A DNA stretch of 51,711 nt. It comes from Nesterenkonia halophila. GTDB taxonomy: Bacteria > Actinomycetota > Actinomycetes > Actinomycetales > Micrococcaceae. The notes beneath the pieces are model-generated. The model did not search any database, had not been told where the DNA came from, and saw nothing but the letters and a program-made list of their open reading frames with translations. Where the stretch lies: positions 1 through 51,711 of the forward strand of contig NZ_WIAX01000003.1 in NCBI RefSeq assembly GCF_009467795.1, given 5' to 3'. This document shows, one piece after another, positions 8,323 to 16,271 of the stretch (position 1 is its first letter; the number at the start of each line of letters is the position of its first letter). The translations under genes and the position numbers were made by a program.

Positions 8323-9201
8323 GTGCGAAATTCAACGGATCAGGCTCGCAGCACTCCGCTCGACGGCCGCGGCGTCTCCGTGGCCTACGGCGCCCGCCGC
8401 GTGGTGCACGACGTCGACGTCGCGCTGCGCCCCGGCGGCGTCACCGCGCTGATCGGCCCCAACGGCAGCGGCAAGACCACGCTGCTGCGCGGGCTCTGCC
8501 GGCTGTCCGACGCCGAGGGGGAGATCAGCCTCGACGACGTCGACGCCGCCTCCTACTCGCCGCGCGCCTTCGCCCGGCGGCTCACTGTGCTGGCCCAGCA
8601 GCGCCCGACGCCGACCGGACTGACCGTCGTCGACGTCGTCGGCTTCGGCCGCCATCCGCACCGCGGCCGCCTCTCCCGCGTCGACCCCGGCGGGGCCGCG
8701 GCCGTCGAACGCGCCATGGCGCTGGCCGGTCTGGAGGAGCTGGCGCACCAGCCGGTCGCCGAGCTCTCCGGCGGTCAGCTGCAGCGCGTCTGGCTGGCGG
8801 CCTGTCTGGCCCAGCAGACCGACGTGCTGCTGCTGGACGAGCCGACCACCTTCCTGGACCTGAAGCACCAGATGAGCCTGCTGGACCTCATCCGCGACCT
8901 CGCCGACGATCACGGGCTGACCATCGGGGTGGTGCTCCACGACCTCGAGCAGGCCGCCGACATCGCCGACCACGTCGTGCTCCTCTCCGAGGGCGAAGTC
9001 GTCGCCGCCGGGGCGCCGGCGGAGGTGATGACCTCCGACCGGCTCAGCCGGGTCTACGACGTGCCCGTCGACGTCGTCGAGATGCCCGACGGGCGGCTGA
9101 CCGTGCGCGCTCGGCGCACCGGCCGTCGCGCCGCCGCCTCGGCGGCCCGCGCCGAGATCTCCGGCGCCGCCGGCGAGGAGGCCCTCGCCGTGCCGGCCTG
9201 A
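8323..9201 (+). CDS. Siderophore ABC importer ATPase, system 2
   Basis: This 292-residue ATPase belongs to the second iron importer. Walker A is GPNGSGKT (45-52), Q-loop near 92, the GFGRHPHRGRLSRVD segment resembles FepC, the signature is LSGGQ (148-152), Walker B is LLLDEP (169-174), and the switch His is at 206. The C-terminal 30 residues are Ala/Arg-rich and probably disordered. The GTG start has no ribosome-binding site and lies 6 bases after a -10 hexamer, so it is read from a leaderless mRNA. Gene order differs from system 1: here the ATPase comes first. Confidence 0.92.
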   Translation: MRNSTDQARSTPLDGRGVSVAYGARRVVHDVDVALRPGGVTALIGPNGSGKTTLLRGLCRLSDAEGEISLDDVDAASYSPRAFARRLTVLAQQRPTPTGLTVVDVVGFGRHPHRGRLSRVDPGGAAAVERAMALAGLEELAHQPVAELSGGQLQRVWLAACLAQQTDVLLLDEPTTFLDLKHQMSLLDLIRDLADDHGLTIGVVLHDLEQAADIADHVVLLSEGEVVAAGAPAEVMTSDRLSRVYDVPVDVVEMPDGRLTVRARRTGRRAAASAARAEISGAAGEEALAVPA

Positions 9202-9270
9202 CCTGTTCGACATACCCTCCGCGGGCCCGCACCAGGCCCGTCCCTCCACCTCGACCGAAGGAACCCCTCG

Positions 9271-10332
9271 ATGTCCTCCACCGTCCTCCGCTCCGCCCAG
9301 CCGGTGCGCCTGCTCTCGCTCGCGGCCGTCGCCGCCCTCTCGCTGACCGCCTGCGGCACCACCGACGTCGGCGGCTCCGAGGAGGAGTCCTCCGGCGACG
9401 CCGGCCCGATCACCGTCACCGACCACTCCGGCGAGGAGGTCACCCTCGAGGAGCCCGCCGACCGCGTGGTCACGCTCGAGTGGGCGCAGACCGAGGACGT
9501 CGCGACGCTCGGCGGCGAGCAGGTCGGCATCGCCGACGCCGAGACCTTCGCGCAGTGGAACTCCGCCGTGGAGCTGCCCGAGGACGCCGTCGACGTCGGC
9601 CAGCGTCAGGAGCCCAGCCTGGAGGCGATCGGCCAGGCGAATCCGGACCTGATCCTGGGGTCGGCGAACTCGGTGCCGCAGGACCAGATCGAAGACCTCG
9701 AGGAGATCGCCCCGGTCGTCCTGCTGACCTCCGCGGACACTCAGGACCCGCTGGGCACGATGGAGGAGAACTTCCGCACCACCGCCGAGCTGCTGGGGGC
9801 CGAGGAGAAGGCCGACGAGGTCTGGAGCGAGTACGAGCAGACGCTCGACGACGCTCGGTCCACGCTGTCCGAGGCCGGGGCCGAGGGGACCCCGTTCACC
9901 GTCTCCTACGCCAGTGTGGAGGGCAACACCGCCACCTTCCGCATGCACGGCTCGGGCGCGCAGGTCCAGGCACTCGGTGAGGAGATCGGGCTGACCACCG
10001 CCTGGGAGAAGTCCGGCGACGAGATCTGGGGCATCAGCGAGTCCGACGTCGAGGGGCTCAGCGCTCTGCCGGAGGACACGCTGTTCTACCGCTGGCTCGG
10101 CACCGAGGAGTCGGACGACGCTCTGGAGTCGCTGGAGAACAACAGCGCCTGGACCTCGCTGGGCTTCGTCGAGCACGACGCCGTCGAGCAGCTGCGCGGC
10201 CAGTGGATCTACGGCGGGCCGGCCTCCTCGCAGCAGGTCGTGGAGCACCTGGCCGAGACGGCCGCTGAGCACGCCGAGGAGAACACCGAGGAGAACACCG
10301 GGGAGGACGCCGGGGAGAACGCCGGCGCATGA
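9271..10332 (+). CDS. Siderophore ABC importer binding lipoprotein, system 2
   Basis: This 353-residue lipoprotein of the FecB/FepB class is the receptor of the second iron importer. The signal peptide ends at lipobox LTAC with Cys28, followed by an acidic linker. Core motifs are ITVTDHSGEEVTLEEPADRVVTLEW and PSLEAIGQANPDLILGSANS. The C-terminus ends in a small acidic repeat (ENTEENTGEDAGENAGA) not expected in the fold and likely disordered. GAAGGA lies before the ATG. The stop overlaps the next start as ATGA, so translation of receptor and permease is coupled. It is clearly diverged from the receptor at 1892, which suggests a different siderophore. Confidence 0.9.
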   Translation: MSSTVLRSAQPVRLLSLAAVAALSLTACGTTDVGGSEEESSGDAGPITVTDHSGEEVTLEEPADRVVTLEWAQTEDVATLGGEQVGIADAETFAQWNSAVELPEDAVDVGQRQEPSLEAIGQANPDLILGSANSVPQDQIEDLEEIAPVVLLTSADTQDPLGTMEENFRTTAELLGAEEKADEVWSEYEQTLDDARSTLSEAGAEGTPFTVSYASVEGNTATFRMHGSGAQVQALGEEIGLTTAWEKSGDEIWGISESDVEGLSALPEDTLFYRWLGTEESDDALESLENNSAWTSLGFVEHDAVEQLRGQWIYGGPASSQQVVEHLAETAAEHAEENTEENTGEDAGENAGA

Positions 10333-12479
10333 GCCTGCCCGGCACCCGCACGGCGTCGTCGCCGGTCCTCGACGACGACGGGGCTTCCGCCCCGCCGCGC
10401 CGCGACGCCCCGGCGCGGGCCCGGGCGGCGGCGACGGCCGCACTGGTCCTCGGCGCCGCCGTGCTGGTCGTGCTGGCCGCCGTGCACCTGACCCAGGGGA
10501 CCTCCACGGCGACGCCGGCCCAGCTGCTCGCCGCGGTCTTCTCCGACCCGGCGGCCGCCGAGGACCCCACCCGGCAGCTGCTGCGCGGCATCGCGATGGA
10601 TTCGCGGCTGCCCCGACTGGTCGGCGGGCTCGTCGTCGGCGCCGCGCTGGGCGCGGCCGGCTGCGCGCTGCAGGCGATGACCCGCAACCCGCTGGCCTCG
10701 CCGGACACGCTGGCGGTCAATGCCGGCGCCCACCTGGCGCTCACCGCCGCGGCCGCCTTCGGGCTCTCGCTGCCGATGCTCAGCTCCGCGGCATTGGCCT
10801 TCCTCGGCGGGCTGGCCGCCGCCGGGGCGGTGCTGCTGCTCGCCGGCTTCTCCGAGCAGGCCCCGATCCGCCTGGTGCTGGCCGGCACTGTGGTCGCCCT
10901 GGGGATGAGCTCGGTGACCGCGGCGCTGATGATGCTCTACTCGCAGTCCACCCAGGGACTCTTCCTCTGGGGCGCGGGGACGTTGAACCTGGCGGGCATG
11001 GACGGGCTGCTGCCGCTGCTGCCGGTCATCGGCGTCGCGACGCTGGGCCTGCTGCTCCTGGCGCGCAGCACCGACATGCTCGGCCTCGGCTCCGACGCCG
11101 CGCAGAGCCTGGGGGTGCGGGTCGCGCGGCTGCGGGCGCTGCTGCTGGTGCTCTCCGTGGTGCTGGCCGCCGCGGCGGTGACCATGGTCGGGCCGCTGGG
11201 CTTCGTCGGCCTCTGCGCCCCGGCGATCGTCCGGCTGCTCGCCGGCCGGCTCACCCGCTTCGGCCGCTTCACCTGGGCCGTGGCCGGCTCGGCGCTGCTC
11301 GGCGCGCTCATCGTGGTCGCCGCCGACGTCGGCGTCCGGGCACTGGCGGACTGGGCGGGGGAGAGCACCCTCGGCGTGTCCATCCCCACCGGCGTGGTGA
11401 CCTCGCTGCTCGGCGCGGTCTTCCTCATCGTGCTCGCCCTGCGCATGCCGGCGACCGGCGGCGGCCAGGAGATCAGCGCCGTCGCCCTGCCCACCGGCGT
11501 GGGGCTGCGACGTCGAGTGCTGATGCTCGTCGCCGCCGCGGCGCTGGTCGCCGTGCTCGCCGGCGCCGGGATGCTGCTGGGGGACTGGTGGCTGCGGCTC
11601 GGCGATCTGCAGCTGTGGCTCTCCGGAGAGGCCGCCCGGGCCATCGAGCTCTCGCTGGACTTCCGGGCGCCCCGCGTCGGGGCGGCGCTGCTGGCCGGCG
11701 GGGCGCTGGCCCTGGCCGGCGCCCTGGTCCAGACCGTCACCCGGAATCCGCTGGCCGAGCCGGGGATCCTCGGCGTGGCCGCCTCCGGCGGCGCCGGGGC
11801 GGTGCTGGCGCTGATCGTCCTCGGCACCGGGACCTGGTCGATGTCGGCCGGGGCGACAGTCGGCTCGCTGGTCGCCGGGGCGGTGGTCTTCCTGCTCGCC
11901 GGCGGGCGGCGCAGCTCTCCGCAGCAGGTCGTGCTGGTCGGCATCGGGCTGATGACCGCCGCGCAGGCGCTCACCCAGCTGATGATCTCCTCGGCCATGC
12001 CGCATCAACAGGCGATGGCCATCGCCTTCCTGGGCGGCTCGACCTTCGGCGCCGGCGGCGAGGATCTGGTGCCGATCCTGGTGATGCTGCTGGCCGCGAT
12101 CCCGGTGGTCTGGCTGCTGCGCCGGGACCTGGACCTGATCTCGCTGGACGACCACACCCCGCAGGTGCTCGGCGTGCGCACCGCCCGAGTGCGTTCGACG
12201 GTGCTGCTGCTGGCAGTGCTGCTCTCGGCGACGGCGGTGATCGGCGTCGGGGTGATCAGCTTCGTCGGGCTGGCCGCCCCGCATATGGCCCGGATGCTCG
12301 TCGGCCGCGACCACCGGTGGTTCGTCCCACTGGCGGTGCTGCTGGGCGCGGCGCTGGTCTCGGTCTCAGACACCTTCGGGCGCACGGCCATCGCGCCCGA
12401 CCAGCTGCCCGCCGGGCTGGTGGTCGCCGTCCTCGGCCCGCCGTATCTGCTCTGGCTGCTGCGCCGCCGCACGCCGTGA
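10329..12479 (+). CDS. Fused double FecCD permease (FhuB-like), system 2
   Basis: This 716-residue membrane protein joins two FecCD permease halves in one chain, as in FhuB, so it would form the whole channel without a partner. Half 1 (about 35-375) has GCALQAMTRNPLASPDTLAV and GPLGFVGLCAPAIVRLLAG; half 2 (about 395-716) has GALVQTVTRNPLAEPGILG and GVISFVGLAAPHMARMLVG. Each half has about nine to ten membrane segments. System 1 in the same window uses two separate permease genes, so the two importers are not simple recent duplicates. Confidence 0.93.
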   Translation: MSLPGTRTASSPVLDDDGASAPPRRDAPARARAAATAALVLGAAVLVVLAAVHLTQGTSTATPAQLLAAVFSDPAAAEDPTRQLLRGIAMDSRLPRLVGGLVVGAALGAAGCALQAMTRNPLASPDTLAVNAGAHLALTAAAAFGLSLPMLSSAALAFLGGLAAAGAVLLLAGFSEQAPIRLVLAGTVVALGMSSVTAALMMLYSQSTQGLFLWGAGTLNLAGMDGLLPLLPVIGVATLGLLLLARSTDMLGLGSDAAQSLGVRVARLRALLLVLSVVLAAAAVTMVGPLGFVGLCAPAIVRLLAGRLTRFGRFTWAVAGSALLGALIVVAADVGVRALADWAGESTLGVSIPTGVVTSLLGAVFLIVLALRMPATGGGQEISAVALPTGVGLRRRVLMLVAAAALVAVLAGAGMLLGDWWLRLGDLQLWLSGEAARAIELSLDFRAPRVGAALLAGGALALAGALVQTVTRNPLAEPGILGVAASGGAGAVLALIVLGTGTWSMSAGATVGSLVAGAVVFLLAGGRRSSPQQVVLVGIGLMTAAQALTQLMISSAMPHQQAMAIAFLGGSTFGAGGEDLVPILVMLLAAIPVVWLLRRDLDLISLDDHTPQVLGVRTARVRSTVLLLAVLLSATAVIGVGVISFVGLAAPHMARMLVGRDHRWFVPLAVLLGAALVSVSDTFGRTAIAPDQLPAGLVVAVLGPPYLLWLLRRRTP

Positions 12480-12489
12480 GCCCCGGCCG

Positions 12490-12506
12490 GCGGCGAGACT
12501 CGCCGC
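12490..12506. terminator. Short hairpin between convergent genes
   Basis: GCGGCGAG (12490-12497) and CTCGCCGC (12499-12506) form a compact GC-rich hairpin in the 33-base gap between the fused permease and the convergent MFS gene. It is short and has no U-tract, so the call is weak. Confidence 0.3.
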
Positions 12507-12512
12507 GCGTGC

Positions 12513-14054
12513 TCAGCTGAAGAGCTTCAGGGCGCTGCCGGCGGTCTGAAGCACGCCATAGACCAGCGGCAGCCCGACGACCGCCCAGGGCAGCCACACC
12601 GGCACCGGCGGGGCCCCGGCGGGTGTGACGGCCGGCGCCGTCGGTCCGCCCGCCTCCCCGGCCGGCGCCGTCGACGTCGGCTGCTCCGTCGAGTCGACGT
12701 GGTGGCGGGTGTGCACGGCGCGGACCAGCAGATTCGCCAGCAGCCCGACGACGAGCAGGCCGACCATGGTGAACAGCGCCGGCCGGTAGTCGGCGGCGAC
12801 GAGGTCCCCCGGCTCGCCGCGGGCGTCGAGGAAGCTGTTGATGATCAGCGGGCCGACGACGCCGGCGGCGGACCAGGCGGTGAGCAGCCGGCCGTGGATC
12901 GCCCCGACCTCCAGCGTGCCGAAGAGATCGCGCAGGTAGGCGGGGATCGTGGCGAAGCCGCCGCCGTAGAAGCTGATGATGACTCCGGCCAGCACCACGA
13001 ACAGGATCACTGAGACCTGCCCCTGGGCGGCCAGGAGCGTGTAGAGCAGCACGCCGCCGCCCAGGTAGATCAGGTAGGTGACCTTGCGCCCGACGACGTC
13101 GGAGGTCGAGGACCAGACGAAGCGTCCGAGCATGTTCATCAGGCTCAGCAGGCCCACGAACCCGGCTGCGGCGGCCGCGGAGATCGCGGTGGAGCCGTCG
13201 GTCCGGAAGAAGTCCCGGATCATCGGCGAGGCCTGTTCGAGGATGCCGATGCCGGCGGTGACGTTGCAGAACAGCAGGATCCACAGCAGCCAGAACTGCG
13301 GGGTTCGGATCGCGGTGTTCGCCCGGACGTCGCCGTCGGTGACCAGGGCGCGCGTCGCGGCCTGCGACGGGTCGTAGCCGGCCGGCGCCCAGCCCGGGGC
13401 CGGCACGCGGACCAGCCAGGCACCGAAGAGCATGACGGCCAGATAGACCGCACCGAGCGTCAGGAAGAGGCCGCCGACGGCCGAGCCCGAGGCCGTGGCG
13501 GAGCCGGCCGGGGCGGTGTCATAGAGATTCAGCAGCGCCGAGGAGAGCGGGCCGGCGATCATCGCGCCGCCGCCGAAGCCCATGATCGCCATCCCGGTGG
13601 CCAGTCCGGGGCGGTCGGGGAACCACTTCATCAGCGTGGAGACCGGCGAGATGTAGCCGATGCCCAGGCCGACGCCGCCGATCACCCCGTAGCCCAGGTA
13701 GACCAGCCACAGCTGCGAGGTATAGATCCCGGCCGCGCCGACGAAGAAGCCGGTCGCCCAGCAGACGGCGGCGACCAGCATCGCCCGGCGCGGGCCGTTG
13801 CGGTCGACCCAGGTGCCGAACAGCGCAGCCGAGAGGCCGAGCACGACGATCGCGATCGAGAAGATCACGCCGACGGCGGTCAGGCTGGTGTCGAAGTGCG
13901 AGACCAGGGCGGTCTTGTAGACGCTGGTCGCATAGACCTGGCCGATGCACAGATGGATGGCCAGCGCCGCCGGCGGGATCAGCCAGCGGTTGAACCCCGG
14001 TTCGGCCGTGATGCGCTGCAGCGGGGCGGACCGTTCGGCCAGATCCACGGACAT
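12513..14054 (-). CDS. MFS transporter, OFA (oxalate/formate antiporter-like) family
   Basis: This 513-residue carrier has about twelve membrane segments. Features of the OFA group are NRWLIPPAALAIHLCIGQVYATSVYKTAL at the N-terminus, the MFS loop motif GTWVDRNGPRRAML, and GIGYISPVSTLMKWFPDRPGLATGMAIMGFGGGAMI. The family moves small carboxylates such as oxalate, formate or lactate; the substrate here is not known. I choose ATG 14054, preceded by GGAGGG, rather than the start 33 bases upstream. The gene upstream on the same strand is a haloacetate-dehalogenase-like hydrolase that would release a small hydroxyacid, so carboxylate transport is a reasonable pairing. Confidence 0.88.
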   Translation of the reverse strand: MSVDLAERSAPLQRITAEPGFNRWLIPPAALAIHLCIGQVYATSVYKTALVSHFDTSLTAVGVIFSIAIVVLGLSAALFGTWVDRNGPRRAMLVAAVCWATGFFVGAAGIYTSQLWLVYLGYGVIGGVGLGIGYISPVSTLMKWFPDRPGLATGMAIMGFGGGAMIAGPLSSALLNLYDTAPAGSATASGSAVGGLFLTLGAVYLAVMLFGAWLVRVPAPGWAPAGYDPSQAATRALVTDGDVRANTAIRTPQFWLLWILLFCNVTAGIGILEQASPMIRDFFRTDGSTAISAAAAAGFVGLLSLMNMLGRFVWSSTSDVVGRKVTYLIYLGGGVLLYTLLAAQGQVSVILFVVLAGVIISFYGGGFATIPAYLRDLFGTLEVGAIHGRLLTAWSAAGVVGPLIINSFLDARGEPGDLVAADYRPALFTMVGLLVVGLLANLLVRAVHTRHHVDSTEQPTSTAPAGEAGGPTAPAVTPAGAPPVPVWLPWAVVGLPLVYGVLQTAGSALKLFS

Positions 14055-14071
14055 GGAACCCTCCTGACGAG

Positions 14072-14104
14072 GTGTGATGGAGCACACGAGCTGGGGCGAT
14101 ATTA
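14072..14104 (-). promoter_or_regulatory. Promoter region of the OFA transporter with inverted repeat
   Basis: A minus-strand -10 TAATAT (14104-14099) would start transcription near 14092. GTGTG-N6-CACAC (14072-14087) lies in the leader just downstream and could be an operator; it resembles, but does not match, a CRP-type site. Confidence 0.4.
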
Positions 14105-14233
14105 CGCTGACGCAGGACGGGCTGTCGATCAGTCGCTGAGGTGGGCGGAGGCCCGCGTCATCCCTCGTCGGAGGCGGAGTCTGTCATTCGGACGCGTCGA
14201 GGGGCGGGATCTCGCGGGTGCGGCGATCAGCGG

Positions 14234-15112
14234 TCAGCGCGGCACGTCGCCGAGGGACGCCCAGAATCGGCGCAGCTCCTCGGCGAGCTCGTCCGGGGCC
14301 TCCTCCGGGATGAAATGGCCGCAGCCCGGGAGCGCATGGCCCTCCAGCCGCGTGCCGCCTGCGACGTCCACGTAGTCGCGCCACCGCTCGAGCACCGGAG
14401 CTCCGCCGACGAGACCCTCGGCGCCCCAGAGCGCCAGGGTGGGCGCGGTGACTCCGCGCCCGCCCTGCTGGTCGGCCTCGTCGTCGGCGAGGTCCTGCCG
14501 TGAAGCGCGGTAGTCGTCGAACCCTGCCCGCATCGCGCCCGGTCGGCGGAAGGCCCGGACATACTCGGGGATCTTCGGCTCGATGAGGTCGCGGCGGAAT
14601 GTCCAGCGCTCGAAGAAGTGCCGCAGGTACTGCTCCTCGAGTCCTGCTGTGAGCAGCTCGGGCAGGTCCGGCTGCATATGCAACAGCCAGTGGAAGAACC
14701 CGGTGCCGCCGATCAGATCCGTCTGGAAGGTCGCGAGCGTGGGGGCGATGTCGAGCACCGTCAGTGACCGCAGACGCGCCGGGTGGTCCAGCGCCAGGCG
14801 ATGGGCGACCCGGGCTCCGCGATCATGGCCGACCAGGTGCACCGTCTCGAGGCCCAGTCGGTCCATCAGGTCGACGATGTCCTGGGCCATGCGGCGCTTG
14901 TCGAAGCCGGAGGTGGCCTTGTCGCTGAGTCCGTAGCCGCGGAGGTCAGGGGCGACGAGCCGATGCTCGTCGCCGAGTCGTAGGGCGAGCTCCTCCCAGC
15001 AGGTCGCGGTCTGCGGCCAGCCGTGGAGCAGGATCGCCGTCCGATCCTCCGGGGCCTCTCCGTGCTCGCGGTGGTGCATGGTCAGCTCGGGCAGGCGTGT
15101 CATGTGGTCCAT
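14234..15112 (-). CDS. Alpha/beta hydrolase, haloacetate dehalogenase-like
   Basis: This 292-residue alpha/beta hydrolase has an Asp nucleophile (GHDRGAR, Asp97) rather than Ser. The residues that define fluoroacetate/haloacetate dehalogenase are all present in order: nucleophile Asp97, carboxylate-binding Arg98 and Arg101, catalytic Asp121 (LDIAP), halide pocket His141-Trp142, Tyr201 in DDYRAS, and catalytic His266 (CGHFIPEE). The oxyanion motif HGWPQT is at 30-35. Such enzymes hydrolyse haloacetate to glycolate. An epoxide hydrolase role is possible but less likely given the HW pair and Arg pair. A -10 TACTCT ends 6 bases before the ATG, so the mRNA is probably leaderless. The gene is divergent from a CGNR regulator. 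Confidence 0.82.
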   Translation of the reverse strand: MDHMTRLPELTMHHREHGEAPEDRTAILLHGWPQTATCWEELALRLGDEHRLVAPDLRGYGLSDKATSGFDKRRMAQDIVDLMDRLGLETVHLVGHDRGARVAHRLALDHPARLRSLTVLDIAPTLATFQTDLIGGTGFFHWLLHMQPDLPELLTAGLEEQYLRHFFERWTFRRDLIEPKIPEYVRAFRRPGAMRAGFDDYRASRQDLADDEADQQGGRGVTAPTLALWGAEGLVGGAPVLERWRDYVDVAGGTRLEGHALPGCGHFIPEEAPDELAEELRRFWASLGDVPR

Positions 15113-15118
15113 CCGGGA

Positions 15119-15151
15119 AGAGTAACCGGTTGATCAGGTTAGTTCTAGACT
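15119..15151. promoter_or_regulatory. Divergent leaderless promoters flanking an inverted repeat
   Basis: In the 46-base gap, the hydrolase -10 (TACTCT, minus strand, 15124-15119) and the regulator -10 (TAGACT, 15146-15151) face away from each other. Between them lies TAACC...GGTTA (15123-15141), an imperfect 19-bp inverted repeat placed to repress both, and a natural operator for the CGNR protein. Confidence 0.5.
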
Positions 15152-15158
15152 CGACGGC

Positions 15159-15764
15159 ATGGACTCCTCCTGCCCTCGTTCCCCGGCTCCGGATGTCTCC
15201 TCACGTCCCGAGGACTGGCTGTTCCTCGGGGGAGGCGTCGCCCTGGACCTGGTCAACACGCTGCGCGATCGTGCCGTGGCGCCGCGCGAGACGCTGGCTT
15301 CGGACGCCGACGTCGTCATGTGGCTCGTCGACGCCGGATATCCGGTGGAGCCGACGGCGGCTCCGGCACGGCCGGCTCTGCGGGCCGAGGCGGTGGCCCT
15401 GCGCTCCGCCGTCGACGCACTGCTCGCCCCCGGGCAGAAGGCGACGGCCGAGCAGGTACAGCTGATCAATACCTGGAGCCGCGTCGCGCCGGTGCCGCAG
15501 CTGGACGAGGACGCGCCCGGTCGCCTCACCCGACCTCCGATGACTCCGGTCGAGGCTCTCGGAGCTGTCGCCGCCGAGGCGGTGGCCATCGTCGAGCGCG
15601 GAGAGCTTGAGCAGATCAAGATCTGTTCGCATGAGACTTGTGGGCTGCGGTACCTGGATCATTCGCGGGCCGGACGGCGACGCTGGTGCTCGATGCGACG
15701 GTGCGGCAACCGTGCGAAAGCGGCTCGCCACGCGGCCGCGACGCGCTCGGGTCGGGCCCTCTGA
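15159..15764 (+). CDS. CGNR zinc-finger (ABATE domain) transcription regulator
   Basis: This 201-residue regulator has an N-terminal ABATE domain (about 18-140, beginning WLFLGGGVALDLVNTLRDR) thought to sense a small ligand. A C-terminal CGNR zinc finger (about 153-188) shows paired cysteines CSHETC and CSMRRC, the latter followed directly by GNR, and a basic DNA-contacting tail. The ATG lies 7 bases after a -10 TAGACT with no ribosome-binding site. It is transcribed divergently from the dehalogenase-like gene and probably controls it; that link is inferred from position. Confidence 0.88.
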   Translation: MDSSCPRSPAPDVSSRPEDWLFLGGGVALDLVNTLRDRAVAPRETLASDADVVMWLVDAGYPVEPTAAPARPALRAEAVALRSAVDALLAPGQKATAEQVQLINTWSRVAPVPQLDEDAPGRLTRPPMTPVEALGAVAAEAVAIVERGELEQIKICSHETCGLRYLDHSRAGRRRWCSMRRCGNRAKAARHAAATRSGRAL

Positions 15765-15935
15765 CCCGCGGGAGGCGCATCGACGGCGGTCTGACCGGCT
15801 GCGCGCTGACTCGTACGGCGCCGTCGCTCCGCGAAGCCGGGGCGATGCCGAGGCCGGGGACGCCTTGCCGTACGTCGGATGCGACGCGAAGACTGAACGG
15901 TGCACCCGCGCGTCCTCGACGATCGGCCCCTCCCT

Positions 15936-16266
15936 ATGCGCAGCGAACTCTTCGCCGAATCCAACTAGGAGGTCGAGGCCGCCGGGACGTTCCTCCGGCA
16001 GAACTCGACGATGATGAAGACCGAGCTCTCCCAGGGCGGCGTCAAGGCGCTGGTCGGCCGGACTGACCAATCAGGTCAAGGCCGACATCGGGATGAAGGC
16101 GCTGATCGGCCGCACCTCCGGCGAGGAGTCCCAGCTGGGCTTCGGCGGCCAGGGCTTCGTGACCGTCCAGCCCAGCGAGACCATGCGCTGCGGCGGCCCG
16201 CAGGACGACGGACAGAAGCCCGGTCAGATCGGCCCGCTGGGCGGACTGGGTAACCTCTTCCGCTGA
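15936..16266 (+). pseudogene. Decayed AIM24-family gene
   Basis: The N-terminal frame reads MRSELFAESN, then TAG at 15966-15968 where the family normally continues with Gln, then EVEAAGTFLRQNSTMMKTEL. After about 40 codons the frame and the protein are lost. From about 16066 a different frame encodes a good AIM24 C-terminus (NQVKADIGMKALIGRTSGEE ... LGGLGNLFR, stop 16264-16266). A nonsense mutation, a frameshift and loss of roughly half the gene make it non-functional. GVKALVGRT and GMKALIGRT are encoded by similar DNA on both sides of the gap. Five bases separate it from convergent manB. Confidence 0.85.
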
Positions 16267-16271
16267 GCCGC

